Source: Notamacropus eugenii (Eukaryota > Chordata > Mammalia > Diprotodontia > Macropodidae). From it: a stretch of 64,000 nt of DNA. The stretch spans positions 59,110,385-59,174,384 of the forward strand of contig NC_092876.1 of assembly GCF_028372415.1 (NCBI RefSeq), read 5' to 3'. The stretch's first letter is position 1. Every line of letters starts with the position of its first letter. The translations under genes were made by a program, and so were the position numbers. The notes beneath the pieces are model-generated. The model searched no databases and had not been told where the DNA came from. It saw only the letters and a program-made list of their open reading frames with translations. Below are positions 1 to 10,747 of the stretch, piece by piece.

Positions 1-425
1 TAACCTGGGACTTTGTGAAGGCACAGCTAAGACAACACCCCCTTCCGTTCTAGCCAGAGGCAGAGGGAATTCAAGTCGTCCCTCCCTGCCTTTTCCTCCC
101 TCCCCCCAACCTAGTTTTTCATCTGAGCTGAAATGGGAAGACCCTCGAGGCCTCTGGGTAAACATTCAGGCCCAATTCTCTAACCAGCCACAGATGCCCA
201 AGTCTTGAATGGGTCAGTTTAGGGAAGCTCCATCTCGCTGGGGGCTAAGAGGGAGGGAAGGTGGGGAGGGTCCAGATAAGCCTCTTCCCAAACAGCTCTT
301 AAAGTCAGCCTTCCAACTGAACTGCTTTGCCTTTCAGGACACTCAGTAGCAGAGTCTTTCTCACGGCCTGGTAGTTAGCAACAGAACCAGTGGGAGGATT
401 ATCCCATGAGAACTATGCTACAAAA
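1..425. other. Intergenic DNA, nothing recognised
   Basis: Non-repetitive sequence at the left edge with a purine-rich patch near 240-275. No open frame with coding character and no splice-bounded homology was seen. Confidence 0.5.
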
Positions 426-995
426 GTGATCAAACTATTTATACCCTTTAACCAAGTATCCTAATAGAAGGCCTATATTCCAAGAAGGTCAAAGACAGAG
501 GAAAAATTCCCACATATACTAAAATATGCAGAGCAGCTCTCCTTGAGAATAGGAATTATTTGCTTATTTTTTTATTTTAACCCTCTCTGCCTGGTACTGT
601 GCTTGTTACATAATTGGTGCTTAACAAATACTTGCTGGTTTATTGGTTAGTTTATAGTAGCAACCCTTCCCCCTCGAAAAAAAAAACCAAAACCAAACAA
701 ACCGTAAAACCTAGAAATGAATTGGGTACCCATCAATTGGAAAATGGAGAAAAATTGTGATATGTGAAAGTAAAGAAATACTATTGTGCTGCAAGAAACA
801 TTGTATACAAAGAATTCACAGAAACATTGGATGACTTGTATGAACTGATGCAGAGCAAAGGAAACAAAACTAAGAGAAGAGCATATGTAGTGACCACAGT
901 AACAGGAAACAACTTTGAAAGATACCGGGACTCAGATCAAAGAAATGACCAACGGACTCCAGAGGACTGATGGTGAAATAGATCTTCCTTGTCTT
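426..995 (+). mobile_element. L1 LINE 3' fragment, interrupted by an L2 tail
   Basis: 426-540 and about 660-995 match consecutive parts of a marsupial L1 3' end (cccatcaattggaaaatgg, attgtgctgcaagaaa, cttgtatgaactgatgcag). The interval 541-655 is instead an L2-type 3' tail (ctgcctggtactgtgcttg, ggtgcttaacaaatacttg). The short open frame at 764-970 is only the decayed L1 sequence. Confidence 0.75.
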
Positions 996-1021
996 AGTAA
1001 GGGAAAAAATGAATGATTCTG

Positions 1022-1165
1022 AAAAAGCATTTATTAAGCAGTTTTCAGTTATGGGATTGTAAGTAGAAAAGTAGGGTGGTCCCTGCTCTCAAGGACCCCA
1101 CATTCCAAATAGGAAGGACAATCCTGCTTAGGGTTCAGTGGCAAGGGGTATAAAACGGTCCAAGG
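1022..1165 (-). mobile_element. L2-clade LINE 3' fragment
   Basis: Antisense of an L2 tail: aagcatttattaagca followed by ggtccctgctctcaagga, the usual L2 3' end read backwards. Sequence to about 1345 may be a further diverged continuation. Confidence 0.6.
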
Positions 1166-1389
1166 GTCTTTAGGGTACATGGATCACACAGACATTGGTC
1201 ACACACATAGATCATACATGCATAAGTCACACAGTATTGATGGACGGGGCTCTGGATACTATCACAGCAGGTTAGGTAGCAGGACCTGGTAAATTAGATG
1301 GTGGATGGTAAGGTCCAGTAGTCCTGACATCACAAGGGCAGAGCAGATGATCTGTACCTTCCCTCTATGGATTATCTCAGTTTATCATT

Positions 1390-1535
1390 TATGTAAGATA
1401 CTTCTACATGGTTGTTTGTATGTTCACATTAGACTGTGAACCCTTGAGAGGAGGAACTGTTTTTTTGGCTTTTTTTGTAGCCCCTGCACTTAGCAAAGCC
1501 AGCATACAGTAGGTGATTAATGCTTATCGACAGAT
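1390..1535 (+). mobile_element. L2-clade LINE 3' end
   Basis: Sense L2 tail: ttagactgtgaacccttgag, tgtagcccctgcacttagc and ggtgattaatgcttatcgac, ending in a short TGA-containing tail. Confidence 0.7.
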
Positions 1536-2028
1536 TGACTGGAAGTCCTCTAACTGGTGACTTCCTGCTCATCAAAGAAGTGTGATTGACCATTTCTGCC
1601 CCACCATCAGGGAGCCGGAGCAGTTTGGGTTCATGACTGTTGGGAAAGGTGGTGTTTGCCCAAGAGTCAGAATGCAGAAGGAGCTTTGGACCCCCTATCG
1701 AGGGGATGGGGATGGAAGGTCAACATCTAGGCAGGAGGGGGGAGGGAGAAGGAGTTTTGAGAGGTAGACAGGAAGAAGGGGGAGATTCTAGTAGGATACA
1801 GGCAAGGAGGATGCTAGGATTGCGGGAAGGGATCCCTACCACCTGCTTCATGGATCCTCACGTTTTTGGTAGGATCTGAGTAGATAACCGGTATGGAATG
1901 GGGGCATGCTTTATCACTCAAGGCCAACATGTCTGTTACCTTAACCATGCTACTTTGTTACAAGGTTGGGAAACATATGTTGAGAAATAACAACAATGGA
2001 AAAAAGTATCCTGTGAGTATCTGGTGAC
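1536..2028. other. Intergenic DNA, nothing recognised
   Basis: No repeat family or exon was recognised. Short overlapping open frames at 1582-1879 lack homology that I can recognise and are purine-rich. Confidence 0.4.
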
Positions 2029-2029
2029 T

Positions 2030-2192
2030 TTGAATTTAGACATGGGGAACCTGGGTTCAAATCCCAGCTCTGCCAACCTGTTTGACCTTGGGGAAATCCC
2101 ATCCCTTCTTTGGGGCCTCAGCATCTTCTGAAAAATGAGCAAGTTGGATTAGAGGCTCTCTAATGCCCCTTCTGGTTCTGAGACCTAAAATT
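2030..2192 (+). mobile_element. MIR/CORE-type tRNA-derived SINE
   Basis: Contains the tRNA-like head (cctgggttcaaatcccagct), the CORE signature of a control-region-like tail (ggcctcagcatcttctg, aaaatgagcaagttgg) and a 3' segment ending in cttctggttctgagacc. Confidence 0.75.
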
Positions 2193-2695
2193 CTCCTCCT
2201 TCTGCCTGTCTGCTTCAGCAATGCCAAGCCAATGCCATGCCCAGCCAAGATGGTCAAATGAAGGTGGATTCCAAGTATGTTGGAATTTTCCTCCATGCCT
2301 CCGGAACCACAAGCCTAGAGCAAAACCACCATGGAGCTCCACTTCCCAATAGCCGTCTATTGGAAAACCTGGCTCACCTTGGCCCCAGCCTGGTTTCCTT
2401 GCAGCTGCATTGGAGCGAAAGCCTAGGTTGGAAATGGGCCACCTGCTTGCTCTGTCTCTGTGGTATGTACCTCTGAAAGGAAAGTTTTAAAGAGCAGACC
2501 CTTGGAAACCACATCTGGTGGGTCCCAGCCCTTTCTGGGAATGCCCTCTAGGTTATTCCAGTCTCAGCTGGAGTCATGGCAAAAATGGGATATATCTTCA
2601 ACTCCCCTGCTGGACTGAAAATGGCACCTGGGCTCTTCCTTATCTATATCTCCCATATCTGATAAATCCTCCACAGCCACAGTAAGCTTAAGGCA
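2193..2695. other. Intergenic DNA, nothing firm
   Basis: Mostly unassigned sequence. 2600-2695 may be the diverged start of the L2 fragment that follows. Confidence 0.4.
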
Positions 2696-2818
2696 CGAAC
2701 ATGACCATTTTGCTTCCTAAACCTTCAAGGGTTCCCTAATGACCCTAAGATAAAACTCTTCAGCCTGGTATTTAAAGGTTGTCACAGTCTGACCTAAGCC
2801 TACATTCCAGCTTTCTTT
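2696..2818 (+). mobile_element. L2-clade LINE fragment
   Basis: Matches the L2 C-terminal/3' region (gataaaactcttcagcctgg, tatttaaaggttgtcacag). It is cut off by the antisense L1 tail beginning at about 2820. Confidence 0.55.
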
Positions 2819-2821
2819 TAT

Positions 2822-4215
2822 TTTTTACAATTTTAAAAATTTTACTTAATTATTATTTTTAACATAAAAAAATTGAGTTTCAAATTTTCTCCCTCCCTCT
2901 AGCCTCTCCCCCATTGAGAAGGCAAGCAATATATTACCCAAATACATGTGAAATCATGCAAAATGCATTTCCATATTAGCCATATTGCAAAAAAAAAGCA
3001 AAAAAAATTAAGTGAAAAAATTATACTTCAATCTGCACGCAGAGTTCATCAGAGTTTCTCTCTCTCTGGAGGTGATAGCATTTTTCATTCTTTTCAAAAC
3101 AGTTTTTTCCACTTAAAAGTGTTTTATTTTTTCCAATTAAATGGAAAGATCGTTTTCAACATCCACTTTTATAAGATTTTGAGTTCCAAATTTTTTTCTC
3201 CCTCTTCCCCTCCCTCTCCCCAAGATGGCAAGCAATCATCTTTTGGAATTTCTTAGATCATTGTATTGATCAGAGTAGTTTTTCACAGTTGATCATCATT
3301 CCAATATTGATGTTAGTGTGCCTAATGTCTTTCTGGTTCTGCTTATTTCACTTTGCATCAGTTCATATTAAGTCTTCCCAGGTTTTTCTGAAACCATCCC
3401 GCTTGTTGTTTCTTATAGCACAATAGTCTGTCACATTCATATACCACAACTTTTTCAGCCATTCCCCTATTGATGGGCATCCCCTCAATTTCCAGTTCTT
3501 TGCCATCACAAAAAGAGCTACTATGAACATTTTTGTATATATAGGTCCTTTTCTTTTCTCTTTAATTTCTTTGAGATAAAGAACCTAGTAGTTGTAATCC
3601 TTGGTCAAAAGGTATGTAGAGGTTTATAGCCCTTTGGGCTTAGTTCTGAACTCCTTTCCAGAAAGACTGGACAAGTTCATAACTCTACCAACAATGCATT
3701 AGAATTCCTGCTTTTCCATATCCTTTCCAGTATTTATCATTTCCCTTTTCTGTCATGTTAACCCATGTGATAGCTATGAGGTAGTACCTCAGAGTTGTTT
3801 TCATTTGAATTTTTCTAATTAGTGAGTTAGAGCATTTTTTTTCACATGACCATAGAGCTTTGCTTTCTTCTTCTGAAAGCTGCCTGTTCATATCTTTGAT
3901 GATTTATCAACTGGGGAATGACTCTTATTTTCATAAATATGGTTCAATTCCCTATATATTTAAGGAATGAGGCTTTTGTCAGAAAAACTTGCTGTAAAAA
4001 TTCTTTCCCAGTTTCCTGCTTTCCTTCAAATTTTGGCTATATTGACTTTATTTGTGTAAAAACTTTTTAATTTCACATAATCAAAATTATCCAGTATACT
4101 TTCCATGATCCTATCTATCTCTTTCTTGGTCATGAACTTGTCTCTTATCCATAGATTTGACAGCTAAAAATTTCCATGTTCCCCTAATTTGCTTATGATA
4201 TCTATTCTCAGCTTT
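2822..4215 (-). mobile_element. L1 LINE, ORF2 C-terminus and 3' end, with a nested L1 tail
   Basis: Antisense marsupial L1. The minus-strand frame at 3891-3685 reads KKCSNSLIRKIQMKTTLRYY.., the typical L1 ORF2 C-terminal segment. The downstream 3'UTR includes the complement of attgatgggcatcccctcaa. At about 3105-3235 a second, very short L1 3' end interrupts the 3'UTR. The element is a 5'-truncated, dead copy about 1.25 kb long without the insertion. Confidence 0.9.
3105..3236 (-). mobile_element. Short L1 3' tail nested inside the antisense L1
   Basis: A roughly 130-bp copy of the terminal L1 3'UTR (complement of aagatggcaagcaatcat back to an A-rich end) sits between two contiguous parts of the host L1. 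The flanks tcattcttttc and tcatcttttgg resemble a decayed target-site duplication. Confidence 0.6.
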
Positions 4216-4345
4216 CTTAATCAATCAACAAGTATTTAGGAAGTGCCTACCATTGTCAAGAACTATGCTAGGCACCAGGGATACTAGTATAAGTATATAC
4301 TAGTATAAAATCCATACTTTCAAGGAGCTTACATTCTGATATAAC
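4216..4345 (-). mobile_element. L2-type LINE 3' tail with a short perfect inverted repeat
   Basis: Antisense L2 tail (aatcaatcaacaagtattta, ctaggcaccagggatac). 4281-4306 is an inverted repeat with 11-bp perfect arms and a 4-nt loop. Confidence 0.65.
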
Positions 4346-4349
4346 AAAT

Positions 4350-5845
4350 CCATATAATCAATCTAATAAACATTTATTATACTCTTACTAGGTGCCAGGC
4401 ATCATACTAAGTGAGTTGGGATTACAAAGAGGCAAAAGACAGTCCCTGCCCTCAAGTTGCTTACAATCTAATGGGGGAGACAGCATGCAAACAAATGTAC
4501 ACAAAGCAAGTTACGTAAAGGACATAATTAATTACGTAGGACATAATTAACAAAGAGAGAACACTGAGATAAAGAAGGATTAAAATTTTAGCTGGGACTT
4601 AAAGGAAGTCAAGGAAGTCAGTAGTTGTAGTAGAGGAAGAAGAGTGTTCCAGGCGTGGGGAGCATTCCAGAGAAAATGTCTGGAGTTGAGAGATGGAGGG
4701 TCTTTATCAGGAAACAGCCAGGAGGTCAGTATTACTAGATCAAAGAGTCTATGTGGGGGAGTAAGGTAAAAGGAGACTCTCAAGGGTAGGAGGGGGCTAA
4801 GTTTTGATGGACTTTGAGGGCTAAATAGAGCATTTTATATTTGGTCCTGGAGGTCATAGGGAGTCACTAGAGTTTATTGAGTAGGGAAGTCACTTGTGTT
4901 TTTACTTTGGTGGCTGGAGTATCTAATAGAGTGGGGAGAGGTCTGAGGCAGACAGACCCACAAGCAACTATTACAATAGTTCAGGTGTGAGGTGATGAGG
5001 GTCTGCACCAGAGTGGGGACAATGTCAGTGGAGAGAAGGGGGCGTATTCAAGAGATGGTGCAAAAGTGAAATTGACAAGCCTTAGCAACAGCTTGGATTT
5101 GGGGGTGGTGAAAGAGATTGTGAGGAACCCAGGATGACTCACTCTTAGGTTGGGAGCCTGAGGGACTGGGAAGAGGGTGTTGCCTTCCACAGTAACAGGA
5201 AAAATAGGTGGTGGGAGGGTTTAGGAGGAAAGCTAATGAGCTCCAGTTTGGACATGTTCAGTTTAAGATATCTACTGGACATCCAGTTTGAAATATGTGA
5301 AAGACAGTTGGAGATGCAAGGCTGGAAGTGAGCAGAGATGTTGCAGAAGGAAAGGCAGATTAAAAATTAGCATCATAGAGATGATCATTAAATCCATGGG
5401 AGCTGATGAGATCACCAAGTGAAGCAGTATAGAGGGAGAAGAGCAGAGGGACTAGGACAGAGCCTTGGGGACACCTGTGGTTAGAGGGCATGCTCTGGAG
5501 GAGGATCCAGCAAAGGAGAGAGAGGAGTGGTCAGAAAGGTAGGAGGAGAACCAGGAGAAAGAGGGGGGGGAGGGGGAGGAGGAGAGGGAGAGGGAGAGGG
5601 AGAGAGAGAGGGAGAGGGAGAGGGAGGTGTCCTGACAACCTAGAGAGAAGAAAGTATCAGGGAAGAAAGAGGGATTGATAGTGTCAGAGGCTGCAGATTG
5701 GTCCAGCAGAATGACGACTGTGAAAAGGCCAATGGATTTGTTGAAGGAGAGATCATTAGTAACTTTGGAGAGGGTAATTTTGGTGGAACAAGGTCAGAAG
5801 AAGAGTGAGAGGAGAGAAAGTGGAGGCACCCATCATAGATGACCT
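4350..5845 (-). mobile_element. L2-clade LINE, about 1.5 kb, RT domain through 3' end
   Basis: Antisense L2 from the 3' tail (aggtgccaggcatcatacta) up to the reverse transcriptase. The complement of about 5485-5410 translates as [20 protein letters not shown], the L2-clade RT motif region. It is 5'-truncated at about 5845 and carries a purine microsatellite at 5560-5627. It belongs to a family still recognisable in marsupials and related to the platypus L2; the copy is old and non-functional. Confidence 0.88.
5560..5627 (+). repeat. (GGGAGA)n-type purine microsatellite inside L2
   Basis: Nearly pure G/A tract with a six-base period. It has expanded inside the L2 copy and separates two otherwise contiguous L2 segments. 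Confidence 0.9.
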
Positions 5846-5940
5846 TTTCACATAAAAATATAATTATATAAATGAATAACATAATATAAATACTTATAAT
5901 ATAATGAATATATACAAAGAAGGACAAGGTAGTTTGGAAA
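5846..5940. repeat. AT-rich low-complexity segment
   Basis: Rich in ATAA/TATA words between the 5' truncation of the L2 and the next SINE; no other feature. Confidence 0.7.
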
Positions 5941-6181
5941 GAGGACAGCTAGGTGGCTCAGTGGATAGAGTGCTGGGCCTGGAATCAAGAACACTAGATT
6001 AAGTTAAAATCTGACCTCAGACACTTACTAGTTGTGTGACCCTGGGTAAGTCATTTAACTCTGCCTCAGTTTCCTCATCTGCAAAATGAGCTGGAGAAGG
6101 AAATGGCAAACTGTTTGAGTATCTCTGCCAAGAAAACCCTATATGGAGTCATGAAGAGTAGGACATGATTGAAGAATAACC
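5941..6181 (+). mobile_element. Marsupial tRNA-derived CORE-SINE, near full length
   Basis: Head gaggacagctaggtggctca, tRNA-related body with A and B box-like segments, CORE segment tgtgaccctgggtaagtcat, cctcagtttcctcatctgca, and a 3' part ggaaatggcaaactgtttga leading to catgaagagtaggacatga, shared with an RTE-type LINE tail. It is one of the least diverged repeats in the window and a clear marsupial marker. Confidence 0.92.
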
Positions 6182-6224
6182 GAGCATCAGCAGGGGTGCC
6201 TTTCTCCGCTTCCCACACTGTTCC

Positions 6225-6728
6225 AGTCAAACTGGACTTACTTTCTGCTCCGGGTACATGATATTCCATTTCCCCTTCTTTGAACATGCTGCTGATCATG
6301 CTCAGGATGTACCTATTCTTGCCTCTGCCTCTCAGAACCCTTTGAATCCTTCAGGGTTCTGCTCATACGCCATCTCTTGCATGGAAGACTTGTTCGAGAA
6401 GTGAAAATAAACCAAAGAACGAGCCTGGAAGCATCTGGCTCCATTGGATTTAGAATCCTAATGCCCATTCCCTCCTCCTCATAGCATCACACCACATTTC
6501 TCTTTGCATACATCTTTTACAAAAGGTATTTCCCAAGGTTCCCCATTTGTTAGCATCCACTCCCTACCAAAATTATTTTGCATACATCTTGTGTTTTCTT
6601 GTTTGGGAACATGCTACATGCTACATGCTCCTCCTCTAGAATGCAAGTTTCTTGATGGAACAGCCCACATAGCATGGTGTCTGGTGTGTAATAAGCATAT
6701 TTTTTGGATTGGGAATGGATTAGAATTG
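6225..6728 (+). mobile_element. L2-clade LINE 3' region
   Basis: Sense L2: acatgatattccatttcccc, cttcagggttctgctcatac, then the tail tagaatgcaagtttcttgat and taataagcatattttttgga. Lies head-on against the antisense L2 that follows. Confidence 0.75.
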
Positions 6729-6817
6729 TCAAAGGATATTTCATAAGTCAGGTAAAGAGGCTTTTACAGTGACCTCTATCTGAACTGCCTATTGCAAAGT
6801 ACATGCTAGAAGTTGTC

Positions 6818-7750
6818 AGGTCAACAAGTATTTATGAAACTCCTATTATGTGCAAGGTACTATGCCAAGTGAGGATACAGAGAGGTAAAAACCAGTCCCT
6901 GCTCTCAAGGAGCCCACATTCCATTGAGAGAGACAACATGCAAATCACTATGTACAAACAAGATGATAGAAGATAAACTGGAAATTGTTTCAAATGGAAA
7001 GCATAAATATTAAGGGGGACTGGGAAAATCTTCTTGCAAAAGGTGGGATTTAAAGAAAGCCTGGAAAGCCAGGAGACAGAGACAAGGGAGAGAATTCCTA
7101 GCGATGGGAATAGTCAAGGAAAATGAGGGGTAGGCAGTAAGGTGTGAGGAGACTGGAAATATAGGAAGGGACTAGAACTAGGTTGTGAAGGGCTTTACAA
7201 GCCAGTCAGGGGATTTTATATTTGATCCTGGAGGTAATAGGGAGCCATGGGAGTTTACTGAATGATATGTTGACATGGTCAAACCTACAAATAACGACTA
7301 TCAATTGAACAGCTGAGTTAAGGACAGATTGTAGAGAGAAGAAGATGAGGCAGGGAGACAAACCAGGAGAATCTTGGAATAATCCTGATGTGAGGTAATG
7401 ACCCCTCCTGTCCCAGAATAATGGCTGTGTCAGAGGAAAGAAGGGAACATATATGAAAGATGTTTTGAAGGTAGAATTGGCAGGTCCTTGGAAGCAGATT
7501 GGATGTGGGGAATAAGAGAGGGGAATTGAGGATGATACCAAGGTTGTGATGGTGGTGTCTTAAACAGTAATAAGGATGTTTGGAAGAAGGGATGGTTTTT
7601 GGAAAAGCTAGAATTCAGTTTTGGACGTGTTGGGCTTAAGACGTTTACAGGACAATTCAAGATGTTTAATAGGCAGCTGGAGACACAAAAGTCAGTCAGA
7701 AGGGAAGTTAGGGCTGGAAAGTAGATCTGAGAAAATCAGTTTTAAAGCTG
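6818..7750 (-). mobile_element. L2-clade LINE, 3' 0.9 kb
   Basis: Antisense L2 from tail (aacaagtatttatgaaactc) through ggtaatagggagccatggga to ttggacgtgttgggcttaag. Truncated at about 7750. No intact frame. Confidence 0.85.
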
Positions 7751-7754
7751 TTAT

Positions 7755-8300
7755 CTCCTTTGTTCACTCCATTCTTGATATGTGGCCCAACTCTTCTTCC
7801 TTATGGTTAGCATCTCAGTGTGAGGGCTGCTCATCCACCTTTGGTGTCCATCTGCCACCCAGCTGTGGCTCCAGGAAGCTGTAGGATGGGCAGCAGTCAC
7901 ACCCCAGGAAACTGTCTTGGCAGATGGGCTAAGCCAGGTTGTGGGTAACTGACAGGTCTCAAACCCATCTGTGAGTTATGCGAATGTTCATGTAAGCATG
8001 GTGAAAACCCCCAAAGAATGGATGAGCACAATTTGTCCCCATTTCCATGATGGTGGCTGAAACAGGTGCTGTGGAGCACTTAGAACTTGGTCAGACATAG
8101 ACGATGCCAAGATCGTTCGCTACATCCCTGGCCATCACCAGTTACCTTGAATTTTGTCCTACCGCTAGACTTCGATGCCTCTGGAAGAGAGAGTGAGGCT
8201 GACAACTGTGCGATTGCCTCACTTAAATCCAGTGCACGTGGAAGTCAAGAGCCCCTGGTCCTCTTTGAAGAGGAAGGACAAACAACATTGTCTATCAAAT
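7755..8300 (-). mobile_element. Marsupial interspersed repeat with GTTTGTCCTTC-type end
   Basis: The region agctgtggctccaggaagct through ggtctcaaacccatctgtga to tctttgaagaggaaggacaa resembles a repeat that I recognise as frequent in marsupial genomes. Its terminal part recurs in opposite orientation at 62285-62480. I cannot name the family with certainty; an RTE-related non-autonomous element is possible. Confidence 0.55.
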
Positions 8301-8665
8301 ATAGCTCAAACTCCTTTGTCTGACATTCAGGGCCCTCCAATATTGCAGCTTGTTAGAACGGAAGGGGTAGGGTGGGGGGCTTTAACAAATGGATTCTTCA
8401 TCTTCTCCTTCATCCTTCAGGAAATTGTCCCTCACATTTGTGCTCTTCTTTTTACACTTTCTCCTTTCTATTAATTCAGAACTCAAGAGCTCCCTTCTCC
8501 AGGAAACCTCTGGTTCTATGGTAACCTGCAAGTGGTAACTTTCCACTTCAAGGGTATCTAACACACTTCTCATGTGATATTAGAACGAGGATAGTGCCTC
8601 ATATTCCTAAGATGTGTAAAAGTAACTGATATAAAGCACTTGAAAGCTTTGCAAAGATGTGCAAC
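8301..8665. other. Intergenic DNA, nothing recognised
   Basis: No recognised exon or repeat, except that 8625-8665 may be the tail of a MIR-like fragment. Confidence 0.4.
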
Positions 8666-8667
8666 AT

Positions 8668-8868
8668 CTCATTTGGTGGTGCAGTGAATAGGGAGCTGGG
8701 CTTGGAGTCAGGAAGATCCAAGTGTGAATCTGCCTCAGACATTCAGTAGCTGAGTGACCCCGGGCAAATCGATTAACCCCTCAGCCTGTTTTCTCATCTG
8801 TAAAATGGGGATAATAGAGCCTCCTTCACAGGATTGTTGTGAGGATCAAATGAGAAGATATAACACGC
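8668..8868 (+). mobile_element. MIR/CORE-type SINE
   Basis: tRNA-like head (gctgggcttggagtcaggaa), CORE (ctgagtgaccccgggcaaat), ctcatctgtaaaatggggat and the ggattgttgtgaggatcaaa 3' part. Confidence 0.85.
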
Positions 8869-8874
8869 ATGGTG

Positions 8875-8985
8875 AGAACTGTGAGCTCTTTGAAGGCAGG
8901 GGCTTTTAGCTTCTTTTTTGTATCCCCAGGACCTAGTATACTGCCCAGCATGCAGTAGGGGCTTAATAAATGCTGACTACTTTAA
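8875..8985 (+). mobile_element. L2-type LINE 3' tail
   Basis: gagctctttgaaggcagggg, tgtatccccaggacctagta and ggggcttaataaatgctgac: a canonical L2/MIR3-like tail directly after the SINE. Confidence 0.75.
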
Positions 8986-9054
8986 GATGAGGTAGGGTGG
9001 CACTAGATCATATGTTGGAGACTGCTGGACATCTGGAGAGTCTAGAGCTTGGTT

Positions 9055-9235
9055 GCGTTAAGTACTTTTGTAAACTTTTAAAGTTCAAAGTTAGCTATTT
9101 CTAAAGTAACCCTGGGAAGTTTGGCATTTCCATTTACAGATGAGGAAACTGAGTGCACACCTATTAAGAGTAAGACGCAGGATTTGAAACTGTTTCTCCT
9201 TTATTCAGAATTCTTTCTACCACATGGTAATCTGG
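9055..9235 (-). mobile_element. MIR-type SINE fragment
   Basis: Antisense MIR: catttacagatgaggaaact followed by a gcaggatttgaaactg segment. Confidence 0.7.
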
Positions 9236-9294
9236 TACTACCCTACCTTAAGGCTCATATTACTCCTTCCACACAAGGTACACCTACTCTGTGC

Positions 9295-9712
9295 CCTCCT
9301 TCCACCCCCCTCTCCCTTTAATATACTCCACATATTCCCACCTCTGTGTTGTTTCCTATACCCGGGATCGCCTCCCCCCCTCCTTTTAGAAGTGGAAATC
9401 CTTCCTACTCATCATTCAAGGCATAGCTAAATGCCACTTCTTTCAGGAAGGAAATGGGTACTGTATTTCTGTAGCACCTATGATGTATCAGCCATTGCCC
9501 TAAGCACTGTTACACACATTAGCTTGTTTGCTTCTCTGGTCTCCTGTTAGCAACAATCTTTCCCCTCAGACCTCACATAGCACTTTTCCTTGAAATCTCT
9601 AATGTACTAATCAAGTATATTATGGTTATGTTTTATTGCACACACTAGACTGTGTGCACCATGAGGGCAAAGGACCATGTTTTATCCCAACTTTGTGTCT
9701 TCCTTAGAGTTA
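9295..9712 (+). mobile_element. L2-clade LINE 3' region with a small MIR-like insertion
   Basis: Sense L2 (tcattcaaggcatagctaaa, tgccacttctttcaggaag; later gactgtgtgcaccatgaggg). 9455-9530 looks like an inserted MIR piece (tagcacctatgatgtatcag). Confidence 0.5.
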
Positions 9713-9839
9713 GCGAGCGTGAGAGAACAGCCCAAACGGAATGGCTCGGCTTGCTGGGAGTTTGAACTCAAGAGAAATGGGGAGTTCTCTTAGGTGCTGT
9801 TTAAGATAGAAGGAAGAGGTGGGTCACACTTCTAACTCC

Positions 9840-10200
9840 TTAAAGGATTGTGACTGCCGAGGATCTGCTGGTGATCTCTGAAAGCTTGTGGAAAGGAAAG
9901 GATAACTCAGGAACTAGAGGAGGTGGATATGGGTCCTGATTTTAAAGGAAAGGGAAAGAAGTATGTCAACTAGAGGCCAGTAAGCTTAACAAAATGCTAA
10001 CATCTGTTTTTAAGAATGGTTAATGGGTGTGCAGGAAGGGATGATCCTAAGATGGTGATCCTTAAGAGCAGTTCATGCCAGACTAACCTTATTGCCTTTT
10101 TCTGACAGGGTTGCTACAGGGTTTCAGAGGAAATGACTGTAAACTGTATCTAGATTTTAGCAGCTTAGGTTGGTGGAAAAGATGGAGAGGTGTGGGTCTA
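9840..10200 (+). mobile_element. L3/CR1-clade LINE fragment
   Basis: Matches a mammalian L3/CR1 RT-region stretch: gttcatgccagactaacctt, attgcctttttctgacaggg, ctgtatctagattttagcag, gaaaagatggagaggtgtgg. The first half is strongly diverged. Confidence 0.7.
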
Positions 10201-10747
10201 GACAACAGAAAAAGGGACAAATTGGGGGTGTCAATGAAAGCAGCAGAACTCCTATGTGGAGTCAGGGTGTCATGGGCAGCCTTTAAGGAACAGCTAGAGC
10301 CCTGGATTAGAAACCTTGCTCTGTGACCTTATCTAACGCGTCACCTCCCTGGGCTCTATATTCTGCAGGAAGGAGTCTGGATGAAATTTTACTCTAAGGT
10401 CCACTCTAAGGTCCCGTTCATGCTCTGAATCCTATGTAAGTATCCCATGAGGGCAGAGAGAGAAAAGAAGATCGTAAAAGATCAGCATTTCTGCCAGATC
10501 TATGACCAGCAGACTGCTGTGAAGGAGCCACTTCAAGCTTCTGGACCAGTCCAGCCTGGGCTCCAGAACCACTCCCCAATTCCCACTGAATCCCATCATG
10601 CTGGTGCACAGAACTCTGTATAATCCACAGGTTGGAGAGAAAGAGCAGGGAATAAATGAAGGAGTTGTATGTTTACTGCTGCCTGGTTTCTTTTTTATTA
10701 TTTTTAAAATTGGTTTTCTTTTTCTTTCTCTTAAGTATGGAGGCTCA
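10201..10747. other. Immediate 3' flank of CAPZB, nothing recognised
   Basis: No repeat or exon recognised, apart from a T-rich stretch near 10690-10735 just beyond the expected cleavage site, which could act as a downstream U-rich processing element. Confidence 0.45.

Noticed and set aside
5490-5678. Arginine/glycine-rich small protein
   Set aside because: It is the translation of a purine microsatellite inside an L2.
1-10747. A neighbouring gene (for example one convergent with CAPZB)
   Set aside because: No splice-bounded homology was recognised; the region is repeats and unassigned DNA.
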